Of a stretch of DNA of 64,000 bases, positions 50,499-62,898 are shown piece by piece. Under the pieces are notes generated by a model, which was not told the DNA's origin, did not search any database, and saw only the letters and a program-made list of their open reading frames with translations. This DNA is from Megaleporinus macrocephalus (lineage: Eukaryota; Chordata; Actinopteri; Characiformes; Anostomidae): the NCBI GenBank assembly GCA_021613375.1, contig CM038726.1, forward strand, positions 4,683,062 through 4,747,061, in the 5' to 3' direction. Position numbers and translations under genes: made by a program. Position 1 is the first letter of the stretch. Each line of letters begins with the position of its first letter.

Positions 50499-50669
50499 CA
50501 AGTCATGGGTGAACCTGTTCTGCGTACTTAACAAAGGAGAGATCGGCTTCTACAAGGACGCGAGGAACACCACAACCCCTTACAACGACGAGCCCCTCCT
50601 TAATCTGGCCATCTGCACCTTCGACACCACCAACGGTTACAAGAAGAAAAAGAATGTCTTCATCCTCAG
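50499..50669 (+). CDS. sptbn4: sptbn4 PH-domain exon (copy B)
   Basis: Identical in sequence and splice sites to 25006-25176, encoding SKSWVNLFCVLNKGEIGFYK to KKKKNVFIL. There is no upstream sptbn4 exon in copy B (its equivalents would precede the start of the block), so this is either the second allele of the same exon or part of an incomplete gene duplicate. Confidence 0.85.
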
Positions 50670-50777
50670 GTGCAACTCACCTTGATATGGCTTGATAATG
50701 TCTGAAGGCTTGCAGTCTGCACTCACTGTCCACTGGACCCTGTCCAGGACCCCCACAGGACCACCACAAAGCAAGTA

Positions 50778-51208
50778 CTATTTGGATGGTGGGTCATTCT
50801 CAGCACTGCAGTGACACTGACGTGGTGGTGGTGTGTAAGTGTGTATGTTGTGCTGGTGTGAGTGGATCAGACATAGCAGTGCTGCTGCAGGAGTGTTTAA
50901 ACACCTCAGTGTCACTGCTGGACTGAGAATCGTCCACCAACGAAAACTATCCAGATAGCAGTGTCCTGTGGGCGGCGTCCTGTGTCCACTGATGAAGAAC
51001 TAGAGGAACACAAACTGTGCAGCAGCAGATGAGCTACTGTCTCTGACTTTACATCTACAAGGTGGACCAGCAAGTAGTAGGAGTGTCTAATAGAGTGGAC
51101 AGTGAGTGGACACAGTGTTTAAAAACTCCAACAGCAGCACTGCTGTGTCTGATTCACTCACACCAGCACCACAGAAGTGTCACTGCAGTGCTGAGAATCA
51201 CCCACCTC
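50778..51208. mobile_element. Long-TIR non-autonomous element (copy B)
   Basis: Counterpart of 25285-25715 with the same terminal inverted repeats. Confidence 0.55.
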
Positions 51209-51305
51209 CTTATTAGTACCTGCTCTACGGTGGTCCTGTGGGGGTCCTGATCATTAAAGAACAGAGTAATAAAGTATACATAGAATCAGATGAACAGTCT
51301 GTAAG

Positions 51306-51513
51306 TGGAGGTCCTGTATGGTCAGTGGAGCTGATACAGTGGACAGTGAGTGGAGGTCCTGTATGGTCAGTGGAGCTGATACAGTGGACAGTGAGTGGAG
51401 GTCCTGTGTGGTCAGTGGAGCTGATACAGTGGACAGTGAGTGGAGGTCCTGTATGGTCAGTGGAGCTGATACAGTGGACAGTGAGTGGAGGTCCTATATG
51501 GTCAGTGGAGCAG
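51306..51513. repeat. 45-bp VNTR, 4 full units (copy B)
   Basis: Same unit as 25813-26380, with 4 full units and a final partial one. The 8-unit difference (360 bp) accounts exactly for the change in alignment offset between the neighbouring exons. Confidence 0.9.
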
Positions 51514-51945
51514 TGAGTGTAGACACAAGGAGGATGGTAGCAAAAGAGGGTACTTTTGGTACCATGAACATAAGCAGACAAATATTAATTTAATGTCCTA
51601 GAGAGAAACCATGTTACTCGTTAATAATCATGAACTAATGAAAGCCATGCACTTTACTAGCAAGTAAATCCAATTTATTTATGGTGCAACCTAAGTAAGT
51701 CAGTTTTGGTACCACCTTATCACCCACCATCACTGAACTGCTGGATTTACTGTATTGAAAAACGTCAATTGTTCGACTACATCCAGTAATATAGCACGGC
51801 ATGTTCAAAACATTGTGTATAACTGTATATCTTAACCAGATCTGATGACCCCATAAAGATTTTGGGGCTAAGCTAACGCTCCAGTAGTAATGTCGAGTTG
51901 GATTTGTAATAATATGTTGCTGTCTGTCGTTTTGACCCACCACAG

Positions 51946-51988
51946 GACCGAAACTGAAGGAGACTATATCTTTTTGGCAAAAGACGAG
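51946..51988 (+). CDS. sptbn4: sptbn4 PH mini-exon (copy B)
   Basis: 43 bp identical to 26813-26855, encoding RTETEGDYIFLAKDE with intact AG and GTGAGT. The preceding intron is shorter because of the VNTR. Confidence 0.85.
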
Positions 51989-52029
51989 GTGAGTTTTGGA
52001 ACAATGTTTCAATAGAGATCCCATCCACT

Positions 52030-52350
52030 GTTAACCCTGGGGGCAGTCAGGGGGCTGGATGTTGGAGAACGAGCCTTGTGACCGGAAGGTCACCAGTTTG
52101 ATCCCCTGAACCGACAGGACACGACCCAAGTGCCCTGGATCAAGACACCAAACCCCCAACTGCTCCCTGGGTACTATGGATAGGACTGCCCACTGCCCAC
52201 AGGAAGTGTGCTCACTACTGCCCCCAAAGGGTGTGTGTGTGTATGTGTTCACTAGTGTATGTGCGTGTTGTACTGCATAGATGTGTGCAAACACAAGTAG
52301 CTTGCATCTGTGAGGTGATTAATGAGGCAGCATAAGCATCCCAGCAGAAG
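52030..52350 (+). mobile_element. tRNA-derived SINE-like element with TG-rich tail (copy B)
   Basis: Same body as 26896-27092. After CCCCCAAAGGG it continues with TGTGTGTGTGTATGTG and about 100 further bases that copy A lacks, and then both rejoin at GCAGAAGAAATACAG. Confidence 0.5.
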
Positions 52351-52557
52351 AAATACAGTTTATTTCAGTATCAATTTGATTTAATTAGTTTTGTGTTTAT
52401 ACTTTTCTTATTTTAATGTTATTTTGTTTTTTTATTATTATAGTAGCTTGTTTTACCTCTTGATTTATTTTTGACCTACTTTACTTTTTTATTATTTCTA
52501 ATCTCTTATCCTCTTTTTATCTTAATTTCTTACTAATTAAATCTTAACTTTTGCCTG

Positions 52558-52602
<45 letters not shown>

Positions 52603-53277
52603 TCTATGTTTATATTCACTGTTATTTTTAAATATTCATTGAAGGTGTATTAGCTATTTTCTTCTCTGTTGTTTATTTATTTATAATGATTACATTTTTT
52701 AGTTTCTTTGTCATGTCAATCCCTGTTCTTGTAAATGCTCGGCTACATTGAAAATGAGGGTTAGTGGGGGGTTTGTGTACCAATTTGTGTATTTGTGCAT
52801 GTTCTCTGAAAGTTCCACCTGAAGCAGTACCGCCAGAGATCGCTGGGGCAGTACAGCTGAGTGAGGCACGACCACAGCCTGTAGTCTATAGTCACAACAA
52901 GAGAGCATGAACAGAATCAGGCCATTTCTGCTACTGTGCCTTTAAGGCTGATATGCAAATGAGCTCGGTTCTGATTGGCTGTGAAGGCACTCAAAAAGTA
53001 TCTAAACACTTCTTGCACCATAAATATGCTGTGCTATACTGGTGTACACTGAACGGCTGGGTATATGTAAATAAGTCCTTGTGACATCACAAAAATAGTG
53101 AATTAGAAATAAGGTTGTCTTTCCAGCTTCGTTTACATAATAGACTGGCAAGTGACATGATACACACCCAGATGGACTGGGCAGGGACGGATACATTTTG
53201 AAACAATGTTACAATGTTATTTTCCAGTGCTATACAGGTGTACGCTGGATAGCTGGATGTATGTAAATGAGTCTATA

Positions 53278-53792
53278 CACTACCGCTCAAAAGTTTGGGA
53301 TCACAGTGAAATGTTCTTGTTTTAATGGAGTATCTTCTTCCTTAACACAACAATGGACTGACGGGTCTCTAAAGAAAGTTGTTTCTTTCTGGTCATTGTG
53401 AGTCGGTCAGCAAGCCATCAACTGCTGATGCTTCAGGTACTAAACTAACCTAGAATGTTGTTCTCCCTTTTATACTCACTTATTAGTAGAATTTTTTTCA
53501 GCTGTGCATCACAATTGAGCAAGAGTGTCCTAAAAACCAATTAGTCCAAAAACATCCTTAACTTGGATTGGTGGTCGTACCAGGAGATTTAGACAGAGGA
53601 CTGAGAATTGCTGATAATAGAACTATATGTAAAATAAGCATCTATACAAAAATAGACTTTAATACAAACATTTTTATTCTTTAAAAATCATCTGATACAC
53701 TTACATTAATTGTGAAATGGACAATATTGTTTGTGAATTTCATGAAAAATGCATGAAATTCTAAAGTGATCCTAAACTTTTGGGCGGTAGTG
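53278..53792. mobile_element. TIR MITE, Tc1/mariner-like (copy B)
   Basis: Counterpart of 28044-28555 with a few substitutions and small indels, and the same TA flanks. Confidence 0.75.
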
Positions 53793-54121
53793 TATATATA
53801 GACTGCAAAGTGACCTACACACCCAGATGGACTGGGCAGGGACGAATACATTCAGAAACAACGTTCCAATGTTATTTTTCTGGATTTCCCCTGAAATGGG
53901 CTCTTTAAAATGGTCAGCAGCTTCCAACCTTTTGCACTGTTTGTCCATGGCATTCATTTTAAAGCACTTAGTAAAGCAGCTAATGTCCCAAACCAGTACA
54001 GACCAGTACAGTACGAGCCTAAATACTTCCAGTATCAGTCACGCTGCCCGTATGTCCTGAAACCTCAAGCTAATCTGAGATCGTCGGGCATTTTTTCTTT
54101 ACTCTCTGTTTTTTTTCCCAG

Positions 54122-54548
54122 GAGGATCTAAAACGCTGGGTGAGCAGCATCAACGCCAGCCTGAGCGAGATTCGAGGAAATCTGCAAGTGGGAGAAACCA
54201 ACTACCTCCTCCACCGACCCCGACAAATCCGAACGCAAGGAGCGCTCGGAGGGGGCGGAGCCGTCGGAGAAGAGCGAGAAGTCGGAGCGCTCGGACAAGG
54301 GAGAGGCGTCGGAGAAGAGCTCGGAAAAGAGGGACACGTCAGAGCGGGGAGCGGGAGAGCGCGCCGAGAGGCGGGAAAGGGAGCGGGGCGAGAGAGGCGA
54401 GAGAGGAGAGAGGGGACAGAGAGAAAGAGAGCGAGGGGAGCGAGCGGAGCGAGAGCGAGGAGACAGAGAACGAGAACGAGGGAGGGAAAGAGAAGAGAGA
54501 GGAGATCGGGGTTCCAGGGCTTCCAGCACCTCGGGCAAGAGCAAATGA
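54122..54548 (+). pseudogene. sptbn4: sptbn4 terminal exon with frameshifts (copy B)
   Basis: Counterpart of 28885-29307, but with an extra T after EDLKRWVSSINASLSEI (near 54171). It also has an extra G and an extra AG-type dinucleotide in the GGGAGCGGGAG region (about 54348-54360), a net +4. The frame after the PH helix is lost and runs on to 54835. Both changes are small indels, the second in purine-rich repetitive DNA. They are more likely sequence errors of a less polished haplotype contig than true mutations. Confidence 0.75.
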
Positions 54549-55184
54549 TCCGCCGGGCTCGTCCGTCTTCTTCAAACCTTTATTTATCCATCCATCTGTT
54601 CATCCGTCCACGGAGAGAAAGGAAGAGAGGGAAGGGAGACTCGCTCGTGCGCTCTTTCTTTGTTTTGAGTCGCCGCTGTCGGGCCGGGACGCCGCTCGCA
54701 GACTGCGTGTACACGTACATGTGTCTGTATTCGAGTGGCCCAAAGAGAGAACCTACAGCCCGGGATCACAAGCCGGCCTCAAACAGAGTCCCATTGGATG
54801 AGAACCTGTCGGTTGGTCCTGCTTTGCTACAGTGACGGAGGAGGAGGTTGAAGAACGGAGATGAAAAAACACCCCCCCAGATATTTAGAAAGCCTTTAAA
54901 TGAAGCAATATAATGTAGATGATTTACAGTATTATATTAGGAAATTTGTGTGAAGCCGCCCGTCTCGGTGGGGTCTTCAAATACAGCGGCACGTCCTCTG
55001 GTGGGGCTCCAGTGGATAGCTTGTGACCAATGCTGGCCCCGAACAGCGCGAATACCCGAGTGTTCTTTTGTGGTGTTGGCTGTAGCTTATTTAGCATTTA
55101 AAGGCTGTTATTGTTTAATAGTAGCTTCAACTTGGATTCATAACATTTTTAGTACATTTCAAGAAAGTAGTGATGTTTAATATA

Positions 55185-56600
55185 TAGAAAATATAAAATA
55201 AACAATTTATGGCCAGTTTATTTAAATGTATCATGGAACCATGTCACCTTAGATTCCACTGCTTTCCACTTGGCCATTGAATCTGAAAGACCAACGACGC
55301 CTGTCTAAAGGGGGTGAGTTACTGCATTTGATTGACAGCGATTTTAGAGAACACAACATTTTGAAACCAACTCATATATAATATGTTTTAATAGTTATTT
55401 TCCGAGTACTGTACAGCTTCAAATCTTCTGCTGGTGACTAAAGAGATATTGTTGATTGTCCAGCTGATGACCCATGTTAAATTGCACTGTGTATGTTATG
55501 GGGATTGGCTCCCTCTTTGGTGGAAACGTGTAATAGCATGCGGTGTCTAACATGAGTTGTACTTCAGCTCCTTCCCTGAGGGGATGAAGTTGACAATTGA
55601 AAGAGAATTCAAAGAGAACTCAGTCAAAACCTGCTGAAGGACGCATCTTCTGAGGATGTGAGTGAATCAGCTGTTACTGTCAGTTTGTCTTCATCAGTAT
55701 AAGTAGGTTTTGCCACTGAGACCTAAACATTGAGCCAGACCGTCGTTTATTTAGCATGTGCGTGTGACGCTAATGTGGAAACAGTCTACAAAAATTCGAC
55801 CCAATGCCTGTTATTATTCTTCGGACTCAATTGTGTACACTGTAATTTATATAGTGTAGCTTAAATACGCTGTGAAGTACTTCAGTAATTCAATAACAAT
55901 CAAATATGTGAGCTTGAGTCGTGTGAATTTAGAAGGTGACTCAAAGTGAAGGTCAGATAGACTCTGTCTATTATAGATATAAATAGATATGTTTTCCTTC
56001 TGGACTTTCACTTATGGCATCAGTGAGATTCGCCAACACAGTCTTCCAGTGTTGGGGTGAACACATGGACAGCTGTGCCACCCTGAAATTACTCCAGTTT
56101 CTGTATCCATAAGAGCTTAACACAGTAAAACTATTGCTTTTTCTTTCTAAAATAGTGCTTTAAATGATCAGTACTCAGTGCTAACATTTGCAATAAGAGG
56201 CTGATACATACATATCTGTAAGTATATCATATCTACCCAAGCACTTAGTTTGGTGGACTGATTTCTTCTATCTGTATATCAGCTAATATATAGTATTAAT
56301 ACATAACCGCTGCCTATTGAGTATGTTTTAAAACATGAGTTTTTAAATATGAGGAATTCACCTGTAAAATGCGGTTCGGGCCAGCCCTGGTCACAACATC
56401 GTTGTTGAGCTTTGGAGCAAATGGGATCATCCAAGCAGATACGCTAACGAGGCTAAATAAACCAGCAGGGCAACAAGAGCCAGCAGTTAGCATATGAACT
56501 TTTTCTTTTCAAGTGACACGAGCTGAACCATGTTCGGCATATAAAAAGTGTAACCACATAAGCAGGCCTATTCATTAAACCCCTGCCCCATTTCCGTCAT
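55185..56600. other. 3' flank of sptbn4 copy B
   Basis: Repeats 29960-31350 with few differences. No gene recognised. A candidate AATAAA corresponding to 29955 lies near 55196. Confidence 0.5.
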
Positions 56601-56864
56601 CTAAAAACGATGTGAAGTCCTATCCACTAAAAAGAAACAGTAATAATGTAGAACAGGCACCAAGTTAATAGCTGCATTCTCAGCTATTGTATTCATAGGC
56701 AATCGCAACACATCCAGGTATTTGTCGGTGAGAAGGAACGAGACGAGGCTGTGTAGGACAATGCTGCTCATGGACAAGATAATCTTTATGTTCATCCAAT
56801 AAATTGTACAATGATTAGTAAATATTTAAAAAAACATTGGAGGTGAAATTGTCATTCTATTATA

Positions 56865-56900
56865 TATATATTTGTATGAATATATATATAATATACTATA

Positions 56901-56957
<57 letters not shown>
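56865..56957. repeat. Expanded TA microsatellite (copy B)
   Basis: About 90 bases of near-pure TA, where copy A (about 31610-31650) has only short TA runs. Confidence 0.85.
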
Positions 56958-56959
<2 letters not shown>

Positions 56960-56960
<1 letters not shown>

Positions 56961-59900
56961 TTACCAGATTCACTTCTATGAGCTGCAGTGAATCAACGAT
57001 AAATCATTTTATTAATACAACTGAACTGAAAAGTAGTACTAGATTAAATTAATACTGGCTAAAGTGGTTTATGACTTCTGAGTGGTAAACATGCATCACA
57101 GTAAGCCTTTGTAGACCCACCGTGTGCACTCACAGCTCTTGACCTTTTTGTTTTTGGCTGGGTAAGTGGAAAGTAGACAAAACATCCACACACTCACCAG
57201 AGTTTCTGTTTCTAAGCGTAGACGCCACTCCCATCTCTGTGGACTGTGAGAGTCAGGACGAGTATAAGACTCAGCGGTTTTGGAAAGGAGAGTCTAAACT
57301 GGGCATTTATAAAGATTCCTTCTTAATGCACTATGCTTGGTGAGGTCAAGCTTTGTGGGCTTCCCTCCTTCTTTTCTTTTCTTTTTTCTTGTCTTCCAGG
57401 TTTTTCTTGTACATTCAAAGCATTTAGCGTTCAGTTTTAGTACAAAGACCCTCATTTCTCGCCCCAGAGTAAGAAAAAGAGCGAGCATGTAGTCGCTAAC
57501 GATAGCTTTTTACTACCTAGCTAGTTTTGCTACGCGTCGTGTGCTCAAGATGGACTGTCGTGGACACTCGACAAGCATCGGACTCAAGGAATTTGGGGTG
57601 GGTTTCAAATCTTTGTTAGCGGCTAGATTTTAGTCCAAAAGCTTAACAAGTTGCCCTCCAGACGCAAATTCTAATTCCGAGACTTCGTAATAGGTAGTGC
57701 CGCTGTTCGGAACAAAACCCTGCATCTCTACAAGTTTGAAACAAAAGAACAAAAAAAGAGATTCGAGATTTTTCTCAAGAGTAAATGATAAAAATCAAAT
57801 GAAGCAGAAAAATATATAATCTCTGTCCAAAGATAAAGAATATTTACAGGAGAAGGTAACATCCTACTTTTCTTTTAATTTAAGTTAATGGAACCAGAAT
57901 TTGGGACAAGCTATTTTGAAGCATTTCTATTGGTCCAATGACCAATGGACCAAATTTGGACCAAAACGGAGATAAATGTTTTTCTTCGGACAGCGACAAC
58001 AGTAAACCAACTGGTGCTATAACGGCTGTAGCGGCAGCGTTGAGCTTGTTTCTATCTTCATTTAGAGAAATTAGCTAATCAGCCGTGTGGCTATTCTAGA
58101 CAGTTAATCGCCAGCTAATTTCATGACTGTGACAGTCCTGGTAGGAGATACAGTAGAAGGTTTGGAACAGGAGAGAAAAAGGGGTAAAGAGCGAGTGAGA
58201 GAAAGAGAGAGAGAGACCGACAGGCCACCTGCTTTCCCAAATGTGGTATCCCATTGTTTAACTCCATCAGCATTTACTTCAAGTGCACTTCACCCAAGTG
58301 CACTCCAAACATGCCAGACCATTACCCCAAAGCTCCTGGTGTACATGTGTCTGATTAGATTAGGGTTGGGGTTTGTTTGTGTTTTGTTGGAGGACGAGGG
58401 GGATCCCAGATCAGCACACTGTAAAGATTGGGTCAATTGGGTCAATTGTGCCAGAATCCTTTGGGTGATTATTCAAACCTCCCCCCCCACTTCTGTTCTA
58501 CATGCCTTTCCTGATCAGTTGCGTCCCACATGTAAAACCCCCTCAGAGATCCTGACACTTTTCGCTCCTGGACTCTTTGTTTTTCCTGAAAGATCTTCCT
58601 TGAAGGTCGTCAACAAAAAGCACAATGTTCACCCCGAAAGCCATCACGTTCCCCGCAGTCCTCTTGTGGAGCTGCCGTTTGGAAACTCTAGACGGTTTCT
58701 GATGGACCTCGAGCTTCTACCCTGATGGACAGACAGTTTGCTGAGAATTTTTGAGCCAGGCATTTTTGTCATCAGCAAACCCCTGTTGTCGTCACTGAGC
58801 GTTGCCTCACCGCCTTCAAAACACATTGTATTTTCTGTTCGATGTATTAACTGTTGAAAAACAAAAAGAAGACGCCCCCCTGGGATTTCGTGGCTAACGG
58901 ACGTACGCCCCCAGACCCCCTCAAACCGAGCCTCGTGGACAGTGGGAGAGCGGACGGGGCCTCATCTGATCAAGTAAACCATATCTCACAAGGACCGTCG
59001 CAGAAAAACCACTAATACGTTGCATGAATGAGACACCATAGAGGAGATTTCTATGCAAACAGCAGTGCATGTTTTATCCAAAGGGGTTCACCCCCCAGCC
59101 AAAAAGACTGGGCTTGCGTTAATAATGATGATGATGATGATGCTGATGATAATGAGGCAAAGGGTAATGCCAGGTAATGTGTATTAACTGAGATGTGTCA
59201 TAAAACATTATGTATCTGGTATCCTCCCTGGGCTCATTACAGGTTGTATATATCAACACATTGTTGGGTCTTTATTTCGATCACTGAAAAACAACTGTAT
59301 ATTGAGACATACTGTATAGTATTTTTATAAATAAGTACTTGTGTTTGCTTAATGGATGTAGTCATAACGCACCATTAATAATGGAAACCAACAATGGCAT
59401 AGAATTAGCATGGACGTAAGTGACGTGTCCCCACCAATATCCAGCGATTATTCAATTATTCGATCAATAATTTGATCCCCTCCAAAAAACCCAGATCTGA
59501 CAACGTCTCATTAACCTAGAAGTGCAGAAAGGGTTTAAATCACGTTCTGTACTCAAGGTCTTTCCTCCCCTTAACACATATGCCAGTAGTGATTGGCTGT
59601 GCTATTGTCATGTGAGCGCCAAACTTCCAGTCATATGAGACTCACTGTACAAGGACTCAGGTGCAATGTGGTTGACACATGGGTGTGACAAGCGAGGTGA
59701 GGATGGCAGCGAAAAAGAGGGGGGTAGATTCATAGGTCTCCACTAGTGTCAAGAGCAAATCTATGTCCTTGGACAACCAATCTATTGACCCAAGCCCTGC
59801 ATTTTACGGGCTGGTTGCATGGCTATTTCTCGACTTCTTGACACCATATTCGTAGAAGTGTCTTTCAGCACTGGACTTTATATGTCAATTTTCATTGAGA

Positions 59901-60180
59901 TCATTGAGATTTAGCAGTCCGAATAAATAATAAATGACAGATAAACAACAAGAACATAGCCAAATTAGTAGAATTACCATCAAAATGTAGTAGAATTACC
60001 ATCAAAAGTCTTGTATTTTAAGCCTACTAATAATTTCTGTCTGAACTGACAGCTTTGCAAAAAAGAAAAATCATAAATATACCAAACTTCTTATTGCATA
60101 TCATATTTGGCTAGTTGAGCATCTACTGGAAATAATAGTTTATTAGCAATGTAATGTGATAAAACTGGGCTGATGTGATA
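56960..60180. other. Unassigned flank of copy B with dense small indels
   Basis: Counterpart of about 31650-34830. One- and two-base insertions and deletions relative to copy A are frequent here (for example near 57190, 57228, 57590, 58300, 58900 and 59030). Substitutions are fewer. No gene seen. Confidence 0.6.
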
Positions 60181-61940
60181 GAATGTTCTGGTTTTAGTTA
60201 GTACTCTAGCAGCAGCATTCTGAATTTTTTTCAGGTTCCTGCTGGAGCATCATGACAACAATGTATTACGGTAATCTAGCCTTGAGGTTCTAAATCCATT
60301 AATTAATCGTTTCAGNNNNNNNNNNNNNNNNNNNNNNNNNNNNNNNNNNNNNNNNNNNNNNNNNNNNNNNNNNNNNNNNNNNNNNNNNNNNNNNNNNNNN
60401 NNNNNNNNNNNNNNNNNNNNNNNNNNNNNNNNNNNNNNNNNNNNNNNNNNNNNNNNNNNNNNNNNNNNNNNNNNNNNNNNNNNNNNNNNNNNNNNNNNNN
60501 NNNNNNNNNNNNNNNNNNNNNNNNNNNNNNNNNNNNNNNNNNNNNNNNNNNNNNNNNNNNNNNNNNNNNNNNNNNNNNNNNNNNNNNNNNNNNNNNNNNN
60601 NNNNNNNNNNNNNNNNNNNNNNNNNNNNNNNNNNNNNNNNNNNNNNNNNNNNNNNNNNNNNNNNNNNNNNNNNNNNNNNNNNNNNNNNNNNNNNNNNNNN
60701 NNNNNNNNNNNNNNNNNNNNNNNNNNNNNNNNNNNNNNNNNNNNNNNNNNNNNNNNNNNNNNNNNNNNNNNNNNNNNNNNNNNNNNNNNNNNNNNNNNNN
60801 NNNNNNNNNNNNNNNNNNNNNNNNNNNNNNNNNNNNNNNNNNNNNNNNNNNNNNNNNNNNNNNNNNNNNNNNNNNNNNNNNNNNNNNNNNNNNNNNNNNN
60901 NNNNNNNNNNNNNNNNNNNNNNNNNNNNNNNNNNNNNNNNNNNNNNNNNNNNNNNNNNNNNNNNNNNNNNNNNNNNNNNNNNNNNNNNNNNNNNNNNNNN
61001 NNNNNNNNNNNNNNNNNNNNNNNNNNNNNNNNNNNNNNNNNNNNNNNNNNNNNNNNNNNNNNNNNNNNNNNNNNNNNNNNNNNNNNNNNNNNNNNNNNNN
61101 NNNNNNNNNNNNNNNNNNNNNNNNNNNNNNNNNNNNNNNNNNNNNNNNNNNNNNNNNNNNNNNNNNNNNNNNNNNNNNNNNNNNNNNNNNNNNNNNNNNN
61201 NNNNNNNNNNNNNNNNNNNNNNNNNNNNNNNNNNNNNNNNNNNNNNNNNNNNNNNNNNNNNNNNNNNNNNNNNNNNNNNNNNNNNNNNNNNNNNNNNNNN
61301 NNNNNNNNNNNNNNNTCTTCTGGTTTGGCTGATATGTACAGCTGTGTATCATCAGCATACCAGTGAAAACTGATTCCATGTCTATTTATAACTGAGCCTA
61401 ATGGCAACGTGTATAATGTGAATAACAGAGGACCTAAAACAGAGCCTTGTGGAACTCCATATTTCACTCTGGTATAATTAGATGATTCATTATCTAATCG
61501 TATGAACTGAAACCGGTCAGTGAGGTAGGATGTGAACCAGGATAATGCTATTCCTGTGATTTCAACCATGTTTTCTAATCTGTCTGAGAGAATAACGTGA
61601 TCTATAGTGTCAAAACCTGCACTTAGATCAAGTGGTACCAGTAGAGATACACTGGCCTGATCAGATGCAAGAAGGAGATCATTTGTTATTCTAACAAGAG
61701 CAGTCTCTGCTGTGTTTGGGCCTAAAACCAGATTGAATTTTTTCATATATGTTGTTCTTATGTCTACAGCTTTTACTAAGATCTTGGAAATAAATGGTAA
61801 GTTGGAAATAGGTCTATAGCTTGGCAATTCGCTGGGATCAAGATTTGGTTTATTTATCAGAGGTTTAATAATTGCTAGCTTGAATGCTTTGGGTACATGA
61901 CCCAGGCTAAAAGAAGAATTTATTATTGTTAAAATTGGGA
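60180..61940 (-). mobile_element. Rex1/L2-like LINE fragment with assembly gap (copy B)
   Basis: Same element as 34830-35890, but interrupted by 1000 N (60316-61315) that stand for 299 bp in copy A. The visible ORF here runs further, from YRPISNLPFISKILVKAVD through TAETALVRITNDLLLASD to YADDTQLYIS, since the 2-bp insertion of copy A is absent. Confidence 0.7.
60316..61315. other. Assembly gap (exactly 1000 N)
   Basis: Run of N inside the Rex1/L2-like LINE of copy B. Aligning the edges to copy A (34963 and 35263) shows that only about 299 bp are missing. Confidence 1.
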
Positions 61941-61950
61941 AAAGAGATTC

Positions 61951-62561
61951 CTATACAGACACTAAACAAAGTCATTTAACTCCACCATCTGAAAAAGGTT
62001 GCAAAGCCATTGTTGAGGCTCTGGGACTTCAGCAAACCACAGTCAAAGCTGTTATACACAAATAGAGAAAACCTGAAACTTGGAAAAGAAGTGACCAGCC
62101 TACCAAAATTTCACCAGGACTCATCCTGGAGGTCACAAAAGAACCCAGATGAACAGCTAAAGAACTGCAGGCATCACTCGCCTCAGTTAAGGTCGATTTA
62201 CTCGATTCTACATTAAGAAAGATGCTGGACAAAAATGATGTTCATAAGAGTCACTAGGTCCAAATCACTACTGACCAAAGAGGACATAAAGCCTCATCTC
62301 GCATTCATCAAAAAACATCTAAATGACGTCCCTAAGACTTTTGGGACAATATCCTATAAACTGATCCCTCAAAGGTGGAACTTTTTGGAAGACCTGGGTC
62401 CTGTTACATCAGGCATATAGTCAACACTGCATTCCACTATAAGAACATCATACCAACAGTGAAGCATGGTGGTGATAGTGTAATGGTCGGGGCTGCTTTG
62501 CCTCTGCAGGATCTCAAAGACTTGTAATAACTGATAGAACCATAATGCTGTAACAAAACAG
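61951..62561 (+). mobile_element. Tc1-like transposase remnant (copy B)
   Basis: Counterpart of 35900-36510, with the same TKEDIKPHLAFIKKHLNDV frame and only single-base changes. Confidence 0.7.
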
Positions 62562-62868
62562 GCAGTTGATGCCAACGTGGCCAAATTCAAACCAATTTGT
62601 AAAGAATAGTCACCAAAATTCCTCCACAGCAACAGAGTCTGCAAGTTTGACGCAAACGTTGGCTCGACCAGCTATTGGGTATAGGGGGCAGTTACTGTCA
62701 CACAGGTTTTATGGGTTTTTTTAATAAACCTTTATTTAAAAAAAAACAGACTCATCTTTTAAAAGTTGCCTCTTGTGTTAACTAGTATTTCTGTATCTTA
62801 TAATAAAATCAATTAGATTTCAATGTGACAAATCGGCGAAAACAGAACTTTTATTTCTGTAGTGCGTT

Positions 62869-62898
62869 CAAATGACAGGGTGTTGGCCCTGTCATTTG
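62869..62898. repeat. Perfect 12-bp hairpin (copy B)
   Basis: Identical to 36819-36848. Confidence 0.8.

Noticed and set aside
54140..54835. 231-codon ORF as a novel protein
   Set aside because: It is the sptbn4 terminal exon read out of frame after a one-base insertion. The in-frame version exists in copy A.
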